From Pelagerythrobacter marensis (lineage in GTDB: Bacteria > Pseudomonadota > Alphaproteobacteria > Sphingomonadales > Sphingomonadaceae): a stretch of DNA of 64,000 nt. The position numbers were made by a program, and so were the translations under genes. Shown piece by piece: positions 8,992 through 16,559 of the stretch (the first letter of the stretch is position 1; each line of letters starts with the position of its first letter). The notes beneath the pieces are model-generated. The model searched no databases. It worked only from the letters and a program-made list of their open reading frames with translations, and had not been told where the DNA came from. The stretch is from contig NZ_CP144918.1 in NCBI RefSeq assembly GCF_036700095.1, forward strand, positions 1,241,001-1,305,000, read 5' to 3'.

Positions 8992-9124
8992 CGATGCGCT
9001 CCCTCGAAGTCGCGGTTCGTCCCACAATAGCCAAAAGCGCATTTCGCCGCGACCGCTATTCGGTTACGATTCGTATGCGCGAGGTTTTCTCGCGTTCCGC
9101 CAACACCGTAACGAGATGAGGTCG

Positions 9125-10330
9125 ATGGACACCGAATTCTACCGCATGAAGCGCCTGCCGCCCTACGTGATCGCCGAAGTCAACGCGATGCGGCACGCGG
9201 CACGGCGCGCGGGACGGGACATTATCGACCTGGGGATGGGCAATCCCGACCAGCCGCCGCCCGCCCATGTGATCGAGAAGCTGTGCGAAGTCGCGGCCAA
9301 GCCCGACGCGCACGGCTATTCGCAGTCGAAGGGCATTCCCGGCCTGCGCCGCGCCCAGGCGAATTATTATGGCCGGCGCTTCGGGGTCGATCTCGATCCC
9401 GAAACCGAAGTGGTGGTGACGATGGGGTCGAAGGAAGGGCTGGCCAGTCTCGCCACCGCGATCACCGCGCCGGGCGACGTCGTGCTGGCGCCCAACCCCA
9501 GTTACCCGATCCACACGTTCGGCTTCATCATCGCCGGCGCGACGATCCGCAGCGTGCCGACCACGCCCGACGAGCACTATTTCCGCAGCCTGGAAAAGGC
9601 GATGTATTTCACCGTTCCGCGGCCCAGCGTGCTGGTGGTCAATTACCCCTCCAACCCGACGGCGGAGGTGGTGGACCTCGCGTTCTACGAACGGCTGGTC
9701 GCCTGGGCGAAGGAGAACAAGGTCTGGATCCTGTCCGACCTCGCCTATTCGGAGCTGTATTTCGACGGCAACCCGACTCCCTCGATCATGCAGGTGAAGG
9801 GGGCGAAGGATGTCGCGGTCGAATTCACCTCGATGTCGAAGACCTATTCGATGGCCGGCTGGCGCATGGGCTTTGCCGTCGGCAACCGCAATCTGATCGC
9901 GGCGATGAGCCGGGTGAAATCTTACCTCGATTACGGAGCTTTTACCCCGATCCAGGCCGCCGCCTGCGCCGCGCTCAACGGCCCGCAGGATATCGTCGAG
10001 ACCAACCGCCAACTCTATCACAAGCGGCGCGATGTCATGGTCGAGGCTTTCGGCCGCGCGGGGTGGGACATTCCGCCGCCCCGGGCGTCGATGTTCGCCT
10101 GGGCCCCGCTGCCGCCCGCGCTGCGGGAGATGGGGAGCCTCGAATTTTCCAAGCAGCTGCTGACCCATGCCGACGTCGCGGTCGCGCCCGGCGTCGGCTA
10201 TGGCGAGGAGGGCGAGGGATATGTGCGCATCGCGATGGTGGAGAACGAACAGCGCCTGCGCCAGGCGGCGCGCAACGTGAAGCGCTACTTCGCCTCGCTC
10301 GGCATCAACGCCGCCGCCGGCACCGGCTGA
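9125..10330 (+). CDS. alaC: PLP-dependent aminotransferase, AlaC/LL-DAP aminotransferase type
   Basis: 401 residues, fold-type I class I/II aminotransferase. Visible: MGNPDQPPP (38-46), NYPSNPTA with Asn177, SDLAYSELYFDG with Asp205 and Tyr208, and SMSKTYSMAGWRMGF with the PLP lysine Lys239 and Arg247. The opening FYRMKRLPPYVIAEVN matches the AlaC (glutamate-pyruvate transaminase) group, which is often named LL-diaminopimelate aminotransferase. The substrate is therefore probably alanine/pyruvate with glutamate/2-oxoglutarate but is not proven. ATG 9125 is used; ATG 9116 is in frame three codons upstream. Confidence 0.88.
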   Translation: MDTEFYRMKRLPPYVIAEVNAMRHAARRAGRDIIDLGMGNPDQPPPAHVIEKLCEVAAKPDAHGYSQSKGIPGLRRAQANYYGRRFGVDLDPETEVVVTMGSKEGLASLATAITAPGDVVLAPNPSYPIHTFGFIIAGATIRSVPTTPDEHYFRSLEKAMYFTVPRPSVLVVNYPSNPTAEVVDLAFYERLVAWAKENKVWILSDLAYSELYFDGNPTPSIMQVKGAKDVAVEFTSMSKTYSMAGWRMGFAVGNRNLIAAMSRVKSYLDYGAFTPIQAAACAALNGPQDIVETNRQLYHKRRDVMVEAFGRAGWDIPPPRASMFAWAPLPPALREMGSLEFSKQLLTHADVAVAPGVGYGEEGEGYVRIAMVENEQRLRQAARNVKRYFASLGINAAAGTG

Positions 10331-10374
10331 CGGCGTTTCCCGCGCGATTGCCTTCGGATCGGATGCAGCGGGCG

Positions 10375-10404
10375 TTGACGCTGCACCCGCGCGCTTCCTA
10401 GAGT
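10375..10404 (+). promoter_or_regulatory. possible sigma-70 promoter before the winged-helix gene
   Basis: TTGACG (10375-10380), 18-bp spacer, TAGAGT (10399-10404). It is followed by a GGCACC/GGTGCC hairpin at 10419-10437 inside the would-be leader of the gene starting at 10520. Weak -10, so low confidence. Confidence 0.3.
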
Positions 10405-10519
10405 CGCTTTCATCGAGACGGCACCGGGCCGGTGCCGCCTCAGCCTTGCTGAAAACAACTCCGGCCGGCCGCCGCAAGACTGTGCGGCCGGGGGAACTTA
10501 TGGAAAGCGGGGTCGGGAC

Positions 10520-10906
10520 GTGACGTGGTGCGGCGAGGAGACGGATTTTTCGTCGTTGCCGCGCACCATCCGGGCGGGGCCGGCGCTGCTCGACATGTTC
10601 CATCGCGACGCCCAGGTGGGCGCGCGCTGGCTGGGCCTTCACCCGCGCGAATTTGCGGTGCTGTGGCATCTGGCCGAACGCGCGGGCGAACCGGTCTCGC
10701 GCAGGCAGCTTCTCCGGCAGGTCTGGCGGCTGGAATTCGATCCGGCGACCAATCGCGTGGCAGTGGCCGTATGCCGGATCAGGGCCTGCCTGCGCGCGGT
10801 GGGGGTCGAGGGCCTGATCGCGACCGTTCCCGCGCGCGGCTATCTGCTGCGCGTCGCCAACGAAGCGCTGGACAGCCCCGAACGCTTGCGCGACGATGCC
10901 GCCTGA
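10520..10906 (+). CDS. stand-alone winged-helix (OmpR/PhoB C-terminal type) regulator
   Basis: 128 residues. Residues about 35-115 form a Trans_reg_C winged helix: LHPREFAVLWHLAERAGEPV, SRRQLLRQVWRLEFDPATNR, VAVAVCRIRACLRAVGVEGL, then the wing ATVPARGYLLRV. There is no receiver or membrane domain, so how it senses a signal is unknown. The start is a GTG at 10520; the next in-frame ATG (10594) would leave only a short tail before the domain. It ends 61 bp before the enoyl-CoA hydratase gene and may be co-transcribed with it. Related proteins are often labelled transcriptional regulator with winged helix domain. Confidence 0.75.
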   Translation: MTWCGEETDFSSLPRTIRAGPALLDMFHRDAQVGARWLGLHPREFAVLWHLAERAGEPVSRRQLLRQVWRLEFDPATNRVAVAVCRIRACLRAVGVEGLIATVPARGYLLRVANEALDSPERLRDDAA

Positions 10907-10967
10907 CAGTCGATCCCGCGCGCCGCGCGCCGGATCGAACCGAACGGCAGAAGAGGCGGGGACGAAC

Positions 10968-11774
10968 ATGGAATTTCGCGAGAACGAGCGGGTGTCGGTC
11001 GAACTCGGGGGCGACGGGGTGGCGCAAGTGCGGCTGACCCGGCCCGACAAGATGAACGCGCTCGACCCGGAAATGTTCGCCCGCATCGTCGAGGCGGGGC
11101 AGGCGCTCTACGAAATGAAGGGCCTGCGCGCGGTCGTGCTTTCGGGCGAAGGGCGGGCGTTCTGCGCGGGGCTGGACCTGTCGAATTTCGCGAAGCCGCG
11201 CGACCCCGATGCGCCCCGGCTCACCGAGCGCACGCACGGCAACGCCAACTTGTTCCAGCAGGTGGCGATGCAGTGGCGCAAGCTGCCGGTGCCGGTGATC
11301 GCGGCGGTCCACGGCGTGTGCTTCGGCGGCGGGTTGCAGATCGCCAGCGGGGCGGACATCCGCGTCGCCGCGCCCGACACGCGCATGGCGATCATGGAGA
11401 TGAAATGGGGCCTCGTGCCCGACATGGCCGGCTTCGCGCTCTGGCGCGGGCTGGTCCGCGACGACGTGCTGCGCGAGCTGGTCTATACCAATCGCGAATT
11501 CAGCGGCGAGGAAGCGCGCGAGCTGGGCCTGGCGACCCATGTCGATGCCGATCCCGTCGCCCGCGCGACCGCGATCGCGCACGAAATCGCCAACCGCAGC
11601 CCCCACGCGATCCGCGCCGCCAAGCGCCTCTTCGCGGCAATGACCGACCGCCCGACCGACGAAATCCTGCTCGAGGAAAGCATCGAGCAGCACAAGGTCA
11701 TGCGCACGCCCAATCAGGTCGAGGCGGTCATGGCCGGAATGGAGAAGCGGCCGCCGAAGTTCGCCGACGTGTAA
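10968..11774 (+). CDS. enoyl-CoA hydratase/isomerase family protein
   Basis: 268 residues, crotonase fold. Oxyanion-hole segments are visible: GEGRAFCAGLDLSNF (60-74) and HGVCFGGGLQIASGADIRVA (115-134). The following MEMKWGLVPDMAG holds Glu144 and Asp152 in the positions where crotonases carry acid/base residues. Family members hydrate, isomerise or cleave acyl-CoA esters. This one resembles the small soluble enoyl-CoA hydratases, and the exact substrate is not evident. ATG 10968 is chosen for the AAGAGGCGGGG site just upstream. It converges with the thioesterase gene, with only ten bases between the stops. Confidence 0.85.
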   Translation: MEFRENERVSVELGGDGVAQVRLTRPDKMNALDPEMFARIVEAGQALYEMKGLRAVVLSGEGRAFCAGLDLSNFAKPRDPDAPRLTERTHGNANLFQQVAMQWRKLPVPVIAAVHGVCFGGGLQIASGADIRVAAPDTRMAIMEMKWGLVPDMAGFALWRGLVRDDVLRELVYTNREFSGEEARELGLATHVDADPVARATAIAHEIANRSPHAIRAAKRLFAAMTDRPTDEILLEESIEQHKVMRTPNQVEAVMAGMEKRPPKFADV

Positions 11775-11784
11775 GCCGGCCGGA

Positions 11785-12564
11785 TCAGCCGAAAATCGCC
11801 GCCGCCTGCATCGCGTCGAGCACTTGCCGGCCGTCGGCGTTCCACAGCCGCAGCCGTTCGGAGGAATAGCCTTCGTCGGCATGCTGGCTGGCGTTTTCGG
11901 ACAGCCACCAGCCCTCGCGCGTCGCGGGCGCGGTGTCGAGCAGGTTGAACGACCAGTTGATCGAGCTGACCGGCCCCTGCCGCTGCATTGCGCGCATCGC
12001 GCCCGGCGGCAGGACGTCGCCCATCAGGATCAGCTCGGACACCGGGTCCAGCAGGTCGCGCTGGGTCAGCCGCGCCCATCGGCGCACCACCGGCGCGCCC
12101 GGGCCGCGCTCCTCCTGCGCCCGGCGCAGTTCGAAATTGTTGCGAATGAACGCCGGGCCCGCATCGGTCATGACCGGTTCCGCCCCTTCCGGCCCGCCGG
12201 GCCAGTTTTCCGGCTTGGCGGCGGGGTGAACCGCATTGGGCTCGCGCGCGGTCCCGAACAGCCACAGCGCGGTCAGCGCACACCGATCGTCGACCCAGAT
12301 CTCGCTGCGGACCTGCGCGACGTTGCGCCCCTGGCGCACGATCTCGCGCCGAAGCTCGATCTCGCCGCCGACCGGGGCCACAAAGCCCACCTGCGCCGCG
12401 CGCAGCGGCGGGAGATCGGGGAAAGCGCGAATCGCGGCGGTATAGGCCACCAGGGCCGAGGCCCCGCCGTAAAGCGTGCGGCCCTGCATCCAGGCCTCGG
12501 CCTGCGACAGGTTGGCGGGGCCGCCGGCGGCGGTGACGGGGTCGATCAGGCTGGCAATGCTCAT
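11785..12564 (-). CDS. acyl-CoA thioesterase, TesB-like double hotdog
   Basis: 259 residues. The sequence reads as two fused hotdog domains: an N-terminal one with AWMQGRTLYGGASALVAYTA and LPPLRAAQVGFVAPVGGEIE, and a C-terminal one with WARLTQRDLLDPVSELILMG, VSSINWSFNLLD and EGWWLSENASQHADEGYSSE. The last is the Asp/Gln/Ser-type catalytic region of TesB-like thioesterases, which hydrolyse acyl-CoA to free acid and CoA in the cytoplasm. The start ATG at 12564 begins MSIASLIDPV; the open frame upstream is non-coding in character and overlaps tRNA sequence, so it is excluded. Confidence 0.8.
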   Translation of the reverse strand: MSIASLIDPVTAAGGPANLSQAEAWMQGRTLYGGASALVAYTAAIRAFPDLPPLRAAQVGFVAPVGGEIELRREIVRQGRNVAQVRSEIWVDDRCALTALWLFGTAREPNAVHPAAKPENWPGGPEGAEPVMTDAGPAFIRNNFELRRAQEERGPGAPVVRRWARLTQRDLLDPVSELILMGDVLPPGAMRAMQRQGPVSSINWSFNLLDTAPATREGWWLSENASQHADEGYSSERLRLWNADGRQVLDAMQAAAIFG

Positions 12565-12764
12565 GCGCGCCAGCTTTACGTATTCGTCAGGCCCGGTCCA
12601 GACTGACGTTACGGAAGGTCGCAGGAGCGAAGGGCCGCAGCACCTCTTGCCGCCGCCCGCGCAGAGCATTCCCTGCGCCGCCCGTGCAGCTAACCGATTG
12701 CCTTGGCGCGGCCGAGCCGCTAGGGGGCCGCTTCCTTTTGCATTCCGCCGATGCAAGGGGACGA

Positions 12765-12838
12765 GGCCCGATGGCGGAGTGGTTACGCAGAGGACTGCAA
12801 ATCCTTGCACGCCGGTTCGATTCCGGCTCGGGCCTCCA
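12765..12838 (+). tRNA. tRNA-Cys (anticodon GCA)
   Basis: Acceptor GGCCCGA pairs perfectly with TCGGGCC (12828-12834). The T-arm is GCCGG-TTCGATT-CCGGC. The anticodon loop CTGCAAA gives GCA. CCA is encoded at 12836-12838. Confidence 0.97.
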
Positions 12839-12898
12839 CTCTTCGCGAAGCCAGGCATTGCGGCCCGCCCGCGGTGCCGATAAAGGCCCGCGATCAGT

Positions 12899-12974
12899 GC
12901 CGCTTTAGCTCAGTTGGTAGAGCACATCATTCGTAATGATGGGGTCACGTGTTCGAGTCACGTAAGCGGCACCA
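12899..12974 (+). tRNA. tRNA-Thr (anticodon CGT)
   Basis: Acceptor GCCGCTT pairs with AAGCGGC (12964-12970). The D-arm region is AGCTCAGTTGGTAGAGC. The anticodon loop TTCGTAA gives CGT. The T-loop is TTCGAGT. CCA is encoded at 12972-12974. Confidence 0.97.
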
Positions 12975-13126
12975 TTCCTTTCAAGCGTTCGATTCGCACC
13001 CACCGCGCACGGGCGGCTCCCGGCAGCGCTTGTCCGTTCGCCGGGTCGCGCAGCGGATTGCCCGTATATGCTACCGGTGAAGATCGCGGGCTGGTTGTGG
13101 TCCGGCTTCTCCCCTAAGAGCGCGGC

Positions 13127-13603
13127 ATGCACCCCGATCGTGAAGCCATGGCCAAGACCATACGTGCTTTGCTCAGGCGCGGCGTCTCGCCGGAGGATGC
13201 GGAAGATTTCGTCCAGTCCGCGTACCTGCGGCTTTCGGAGCAGCAGGCAAAAGGCAAAGTGCAGGCGCCATCGGGATTCCTGTACCGGACGGCCATGAAC
13301 CTGTCGATCGACGACGGCCGGCGGAAAAGGCGCTGGTCGGGGAGCGACCGGCCGGTCGAAGACCTGCCGATCGCCGATCCCGCACCGCTTCCCGATGCGG
13401 TTTTGGAAGGTCGTAAACGTCTAGAGAAACTGGAGGCCGGCTTCTCGGCCCTCGATGAACGCACGCGCGCCATCGTGAAGGCGCAGAAGCTGGAGATGCT
13501 TTCGGTTGCAGAGATCGCCCGCCGCGAAGGTCTGAGCGTGAGTGCAGTGGAGAAGCGGCTGAGAAAGGGAATGTTGTTTCTGATGACCTGGATGGAAGAA
13601 TGA
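13127..13603 (+). CDS. FecI-like ECF RNA polymerase sigma factor
   Basis: 158 residues. Sigma region 2 is visible as SPEDAEDFVQSAYLRLSEQ and YRTAMNLSIDDGRRKRR. Region 4 is ALDERTRAIVKAQKLEMLSV, then AEIARREGLSVSAVEKRLRK, a helix-turn-helix for the -35 element. The length and the absence of other domains fit the FecI group of extracytoplasmic-function sigma factors. It overlaps the FecR-like gene by four bases (ATGA), the canonical fecI-fecR arrangement. In FecIR systems the sigma activates the neighbouring outer-membrane transport operon. Here the next operon is a two-partner secretion system, so the target is inferred to be the tpsB promoter region. Confidence 0.92.
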   Translation: MHPDREAMAKTIRALLRRGVSPEDAEDFVQSAYLRLSEQQAKGKVQAPSGFLYRTAMNLSIDDGRRKRRWSGSDRPVEDLPIADPAPLPDAVLEGRKRLEKLEAGFSALDERTRAIVKAQKLEMLSVAEIARREGLSVSAVEKRLRKGMLFLMTWMEE

Positions 13604-14559
13604 GCGGTTCATCGGATCAACCGACGCGCGAGGATGTCGCCGCGATGGAGGCGGCAAGCTGGTTTGCCGGCAACCGGACGTCCGCGTCCGCGGAAACCGC
13701 GGAAGATTTCGATTCCTGGCTGTCGGCCGATTCGGCCAACCAGGCCGCCTATGCCGCCGCCGAAGCGATCTGGTCGGACCTCGACACGGTCCTGGCCCCG
13801 TACAGGGAGCCCGCTCCGGCAAGCGTGCCGCCACGGTCCGGTTTCCTGGCCAAGGGGGCAGGCCGGTGGGCCGCGCTCGGTGCCGCCTGCATTGCCATTC
13901 TGCTGGCCACTGTCTTCTTCCTGCGCCCCGGCGGGGAAATGTTCTCGACCGCGGTCGGTGCGCAGCAGGTCGCCGTGCTGGACGATGGCACGCGGGTTTC
14001 GCTCAACACCGCGACCAGGCTGAAGGTATCGTACGGGGACCAGCGGCGCGTCGTTCGTTTCGACCATGGCGAGGCGCTGTTCGACGTGGCGCGCGACCCC
14101 GCGCGTCCCTTCGTCGTTGCGGTCGACGACTATCGGGTGACTGCCCTCGGCACGTCCTTCGTGGTTCGCCGCGACGCGAAAGGGGCCTGGGTCACCCTGA
14201 TCGAGGGGAGCGTGCGCGTGACCGGCGCCGGCGCCGGGGAGACGGTCCTGAAGCCGGGTGAACGGCTGATGTTCGCCGACGATGCGACACGGATAGATCG
14301 CCCGGAACTGAACAGGCTGACCGCCTGGCGGCACGGCGAACTGGTGTTCGACCGGACCCCGCTGCCCGAGGCGGTCTACGAGATCAACCGGTACACCGAT
14401 ACGCCGATCGTCGTGAACGATCCGCAGGCCCGCAGCCGCCATGTGACAGGCTCTTTCCGCGTTCACCGAAGCGAGGAGTTCGCGAAGAGCATCGCCGCGC
14501 TTTACGGCTTGAAGGCCGAGCGGCGCGAGGATTCGATCGTGCTCGAGCCGGCCCGCTAA
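13600..14559 (+). CDS. FecR-type anti-sigma / sigma regulator with C-terminal STN-like domain
   Basis: 319 residues. The N-terminal cytoplasmic DUF4880-like helix bundle (about 10-65, AASWFAGN ... FDSWLSADSANQAAYAAAE) would bind the sigma factor. One membrane helix follows at 89-109, then a periplasmic FecR domain at about 115-210 with VGAQQVAVLDDGTRVSLN and VTALGTSFVVR. The C-terminus (about 245-315) reads like an STN/secretin-short domain: FDRTPLPEAVYEINRYTDTP and HVTGSFRVHRSEEFAKSIAA. FecR proteins are cleaved or activated when a periplasmic STN domain of an outer-membrane partner touches them. The only other STN domain in the window is at the end of the TpsA protein encoded 20 kb downstream on the same strand. 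Confidence 0.92.
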   Translation: MSGSSDQPTREDVAAMEAASWFAGNRTSASAETAEDFDSWLSADSANQAAYAAAEAIWSDLDTVLAPYREPAPASVPPRSGFLAKGAGRWAALGAACIAILLATVFFLRPGGEMFSTAVGAQQVAVLDDGTRVSLNTATRLKVSYGDQRRVVRFDHGEALFDVARDPARPFVVAVDDYRVTALGTSFVVRRDAKGAWVTLIEGSVRVTGAGAGETVLKPGERLMFADDATRIDRPELNRLTAWRHGELVFDRTPLPEAVYEINRYTDTPIVVNDPQARSRHVTGSFRVHRSEEFAKSIAALYGLKAERREDSIVLEPAR

Positions 14560-14728
14560 AAAAATTTTTCGCAGATGATGCGGATTGGCCGGGGCCGAAC
14601 GTCTACAGACAGTCCGCCGCATGGCGGGCAGCGGAATCCGGCGCCGAAATCTTTCACTGCCGTGAAAGAGAAGGCGGCTTTGGCCGCTGCTGTGCCCTGC
14701 CTGTAAAGGCAGGGTAATAATGAAGACT

Positions 14729-14744
14729 TTACCTGTTCAGGTAA
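14729..14744. promoter_or_regulatory. palindrome TTACCTG-TT-CAGGTAA
   Basis: A perfect 7-bp dyad with a 2-bp centre, placed between fecR and tpsB. It looks like the binding site of a dimeric regulator. The protein is unknown. Confidence 0.45.
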
Positions 14745-14746
14745 TC

Positions 14747-14781
14747 GGTGCGTCAAACACTTATGTTTGGCGCCACCTTTT
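14747..14781 (+). terminator. terminator-like hairpin after fecR
   Basis: The arms contain CAAAC (14754-14758) and GTTTG (14765-14769) with further imperfect pairing of GGTGCG with CGCCACC, followed by TTTT (14778-14781). It could end or attenuate the sigma-fecR transcript before tpsB. Confidence 0.45.
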
Positions 14782-14784
14782 CCT

Positions 14785-14813
14785 ATTTGTATTATATTTG
14801 TATTTATACAAAT
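14785..14813 (+). promoter_or_regulatory. AT-rich repeat operator upstream of tpsB
   Basis: ATTTGTAT occurs at 14785-14792 and 14796-14803, and its inverse ATACAAAT at 14806-14813. This gives a direct repeat plus an 8-bp inverted repeat with a TT centre. The composition contrasts sharply with the flanks. Likely promoter/operator DNA; the binding factor is unknown. Confidence 0.5.
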
Positions 14814-14949
14814 CGAACAATCCAAGATTATCTTCATTAAGAGTCTTCGAATCGTCATACTGAAAGCCTAGCTGCCGCCTCGAGATTGGAGCGGAAGGGA
14901 TCGATTGAGATCGTCTTTCGCAAAACGGGATCGAAGTGGGGCTCTGTTG

Positions 14950-16530
14950 ATGTCGACGTCGTTCTGGGTTCGCGCGGCGAGTGCGGTTTTGCTGTCCGGC
15001 GCGGCCTCCGCCCAGGCTTATGCGCAAGAAGAGGCCGGCGACCGCCGCGTCGATATTTTGCGGTATCGCGTGGAGGGGAACACGGTTCTGCCCCAGATCG
15101 AGGTGGAGCGTGCGATCTATCCCTTTCTGGGGCCGGGGCGGCCGATCGGGGATGTCGAGGAGGCGCGGGCTGCGCTGGAGAAGGCCTATCGCGATCGCGG
15201 GTATCAGACGGTTGCGGTCCGCGTGCCCCAGCAGGACGTGCGCGGCGGGGTCGTTCGTTTCGAGGTGACCGAGCTGCGCGTCGGGCGCTTGCGGGTGACC
15301 GGTGCGGAATGGACCTCTCCGCAGAAGATCAGGGAGAAGGCGCCGTCGCTGGCGGAAGGCACGGTGCCCAACTACAACGACGTCAGCGAGGACATTGCTG
15401 CGCTCAACACCTCGCGCGACCGGGTGATCGCGCCGGCGCTGCGGGCGGGGGCGACGCCGGACACGGTCGACGTCGATCTCGAGGTGACCGAAAGCGCGCC
15501 GTTTCACTGGACGGCGGAGCTGAACGATCGCTATTCGTCGCGGACCGAGCGGCTGCGCGCTTCGGCTTCGGTGACTTACGCCAATCTCTGGCAGCGCGAT
15601 CATTCGATCAGTCTGCAGGGCCAGTTCACCCCCGAAGACCCGGATCAGAGCTGGCTTGTCTCGGGCTCCTATGTCGCGCCGGTTTCGGGCACCCCGCTGA
15701 CGCTGGTTGCCTATGCGGTGCACAACGACAGCGACATTGCCGCGGTCGGCGGGATCAACGTGCTGGGCTCGGGCGACATCGCCGGTCTGCGGGCGATCTA
15801 TTCGATCCCCGGCGACAGCGTCTATCAGAGCCTGACCGCGGGGATCGACTACAAGAGTTTCGGCGAAGATCTGGTGCTGGGGGGCGATACGGCGTCGACG
15901 CCGATCGACTATGTCCCGCTGAGCTTCGCCTATGGGCTGAACCACCGGGGCGAGCAGCTCGACGCCAATTTCAACCTCTCGCTGAACATGGGGCTGCGCG
16001 GGCTGGACGCGACCAATGCGGAGTTTCGCGCCAAGCGTTCGCGGGCCAGCGCGAACTGGATCTATCTGCGTTCCAGCCTGGACATATTGTACCGCTTGCC
16101 GGCCGACCTGCAGCTGTCGATCGCGATGGCCGGCCAGCTTTCGGGCGAGCCGCTGATCAGCAACGAGGAATTCGCCATCGGCGGGCTGGACAGCGTGCGC
16201 GGCTATCCCGAAAGCCACGCGCTGGGCGACCTGGGCTATGCCCAGCAGGTGGAGCTGCGCAGCCCGGCGCTGTCGGGCGGCGATCTGAACGAGCTGCGCC
16301 TTTTCGCCTTTTCCGATGCCGGCCTGACCACCATCCGCAAGCCCCTCGCTTACGACGGCGTGGTGGATGACGGGACGCGCCTGCTGAGCGTGGGCGGGGG
16401 CCTGCGCGCGCGGTTCTTCGACAATGCCAATCTGATGCTGCTGCTGGCTGCGCCGCTGCTGAACGAAGAGTCCGTGGACACGGACTTCGGCGGACTTCGC
16501 GGCCAGTTCCGGCTGTGGCTCGACTTCTAA
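14950..16530 (+). CDS. two-partner secretion outer-membrane transporter TpsB (ShlB/FhaC/HecB family)
   Basis: 526 residues from ATG 14950. The signal peptide is about residues 1-25, ending SAQAYAQ. POTRA-type domain 1 spans about 34-108 (ILRYRVEGNTVLPQIEVERA, LEKAYRDRGYQTVAVRVPQQ), a second POTRA-like region about 109-190, and a 16-strand-type barrel to the C-terminal DF. The family signature VRGYPES lies in IGGLDSVRGYPESHALGDLG. TpsB pores export a partner TpsA across the outer membrane, recognised through its N-terminal TPS domain. A TTG at 14905 with GAAGGGA upstream is an alternative start. The ExbB gene follows after 29 bp. No TonB box is obvious in its N-terminus. Confidence 0.92.
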   Translation: MSTSFWVRAASAVLLSGAASAQAYAQEEAGDRRVDILRYRVEGNTVLPQIEVERAIYPFLGPGRPIGDVEEARAALEKAYRDRGYQTVAVRVPQQDVRGGVVRFEVTELRVGRLRVTGAEWTSPQKIREKAPSLAEGTVPNYNDVSEDIAALNTSRDRVIAPALRAGATPDTVDVDLEVTESAPFHWTAELNDRYSSRTERLRASASVTYANLWQRDHSISLQGQFTPEDPDQSWLVSGSYVAPVSGTPLTLVAYAVHNDSDIAAVGGINVLGSGDIAGLRAIYSIPGDSVYQSLTAGIDYKSFGEDLVLGGDTASTPIDYVPLSFAYGLNHRGEQLDANFNLSLNMGLRGLDATNAEFRAKRSRASANWIYLRSSLDILYRLPADLQLSIAMAGQLSGEPLISNEEFAIGGLDSVRGYPESHALGDLGYAQQVELRSPALSGGDLNELRLFAFSDAGLTTIRKPLAYDGVVDDGTRLLSVGGGLRARFFDNANLMLLLAAPLLNEESVDTDFGGLRGQFRLWLDF

Positions 16531-16559
16531 TCCATATTTCAGACTTCGGAGCGGGGACT

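Larger units (their letters stand above)
14560..14949 (+). other. 390-bp control region between fecR and tpsB
   Basis: No gene is seen. It holds a hairpin CCCTGCC-N6-GGCAGGG (14695-14714), a TTTCAC-N4-GTGAAA dyad (14652-14667), a 16-bp palindrome, a terminator-like hairpin and a strikingly AT-rich stretch (about 14775-14850) in an otherwise GC-rich region. The last three are listed separately. This is the most likely site of the promoter for the 21-kb secretion operon. Confidence 0.6.

Noticed and set aside
6505-9030. An 841-residue plus-strand open frame
   Set aside because: Antisense to phaC over most of its length and without any recognisable domain.
12751-12936. Short open frames across the tRNA genes
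   Set aside because: They simply translate tRNA-Cys and tRNA-Thr sequence.
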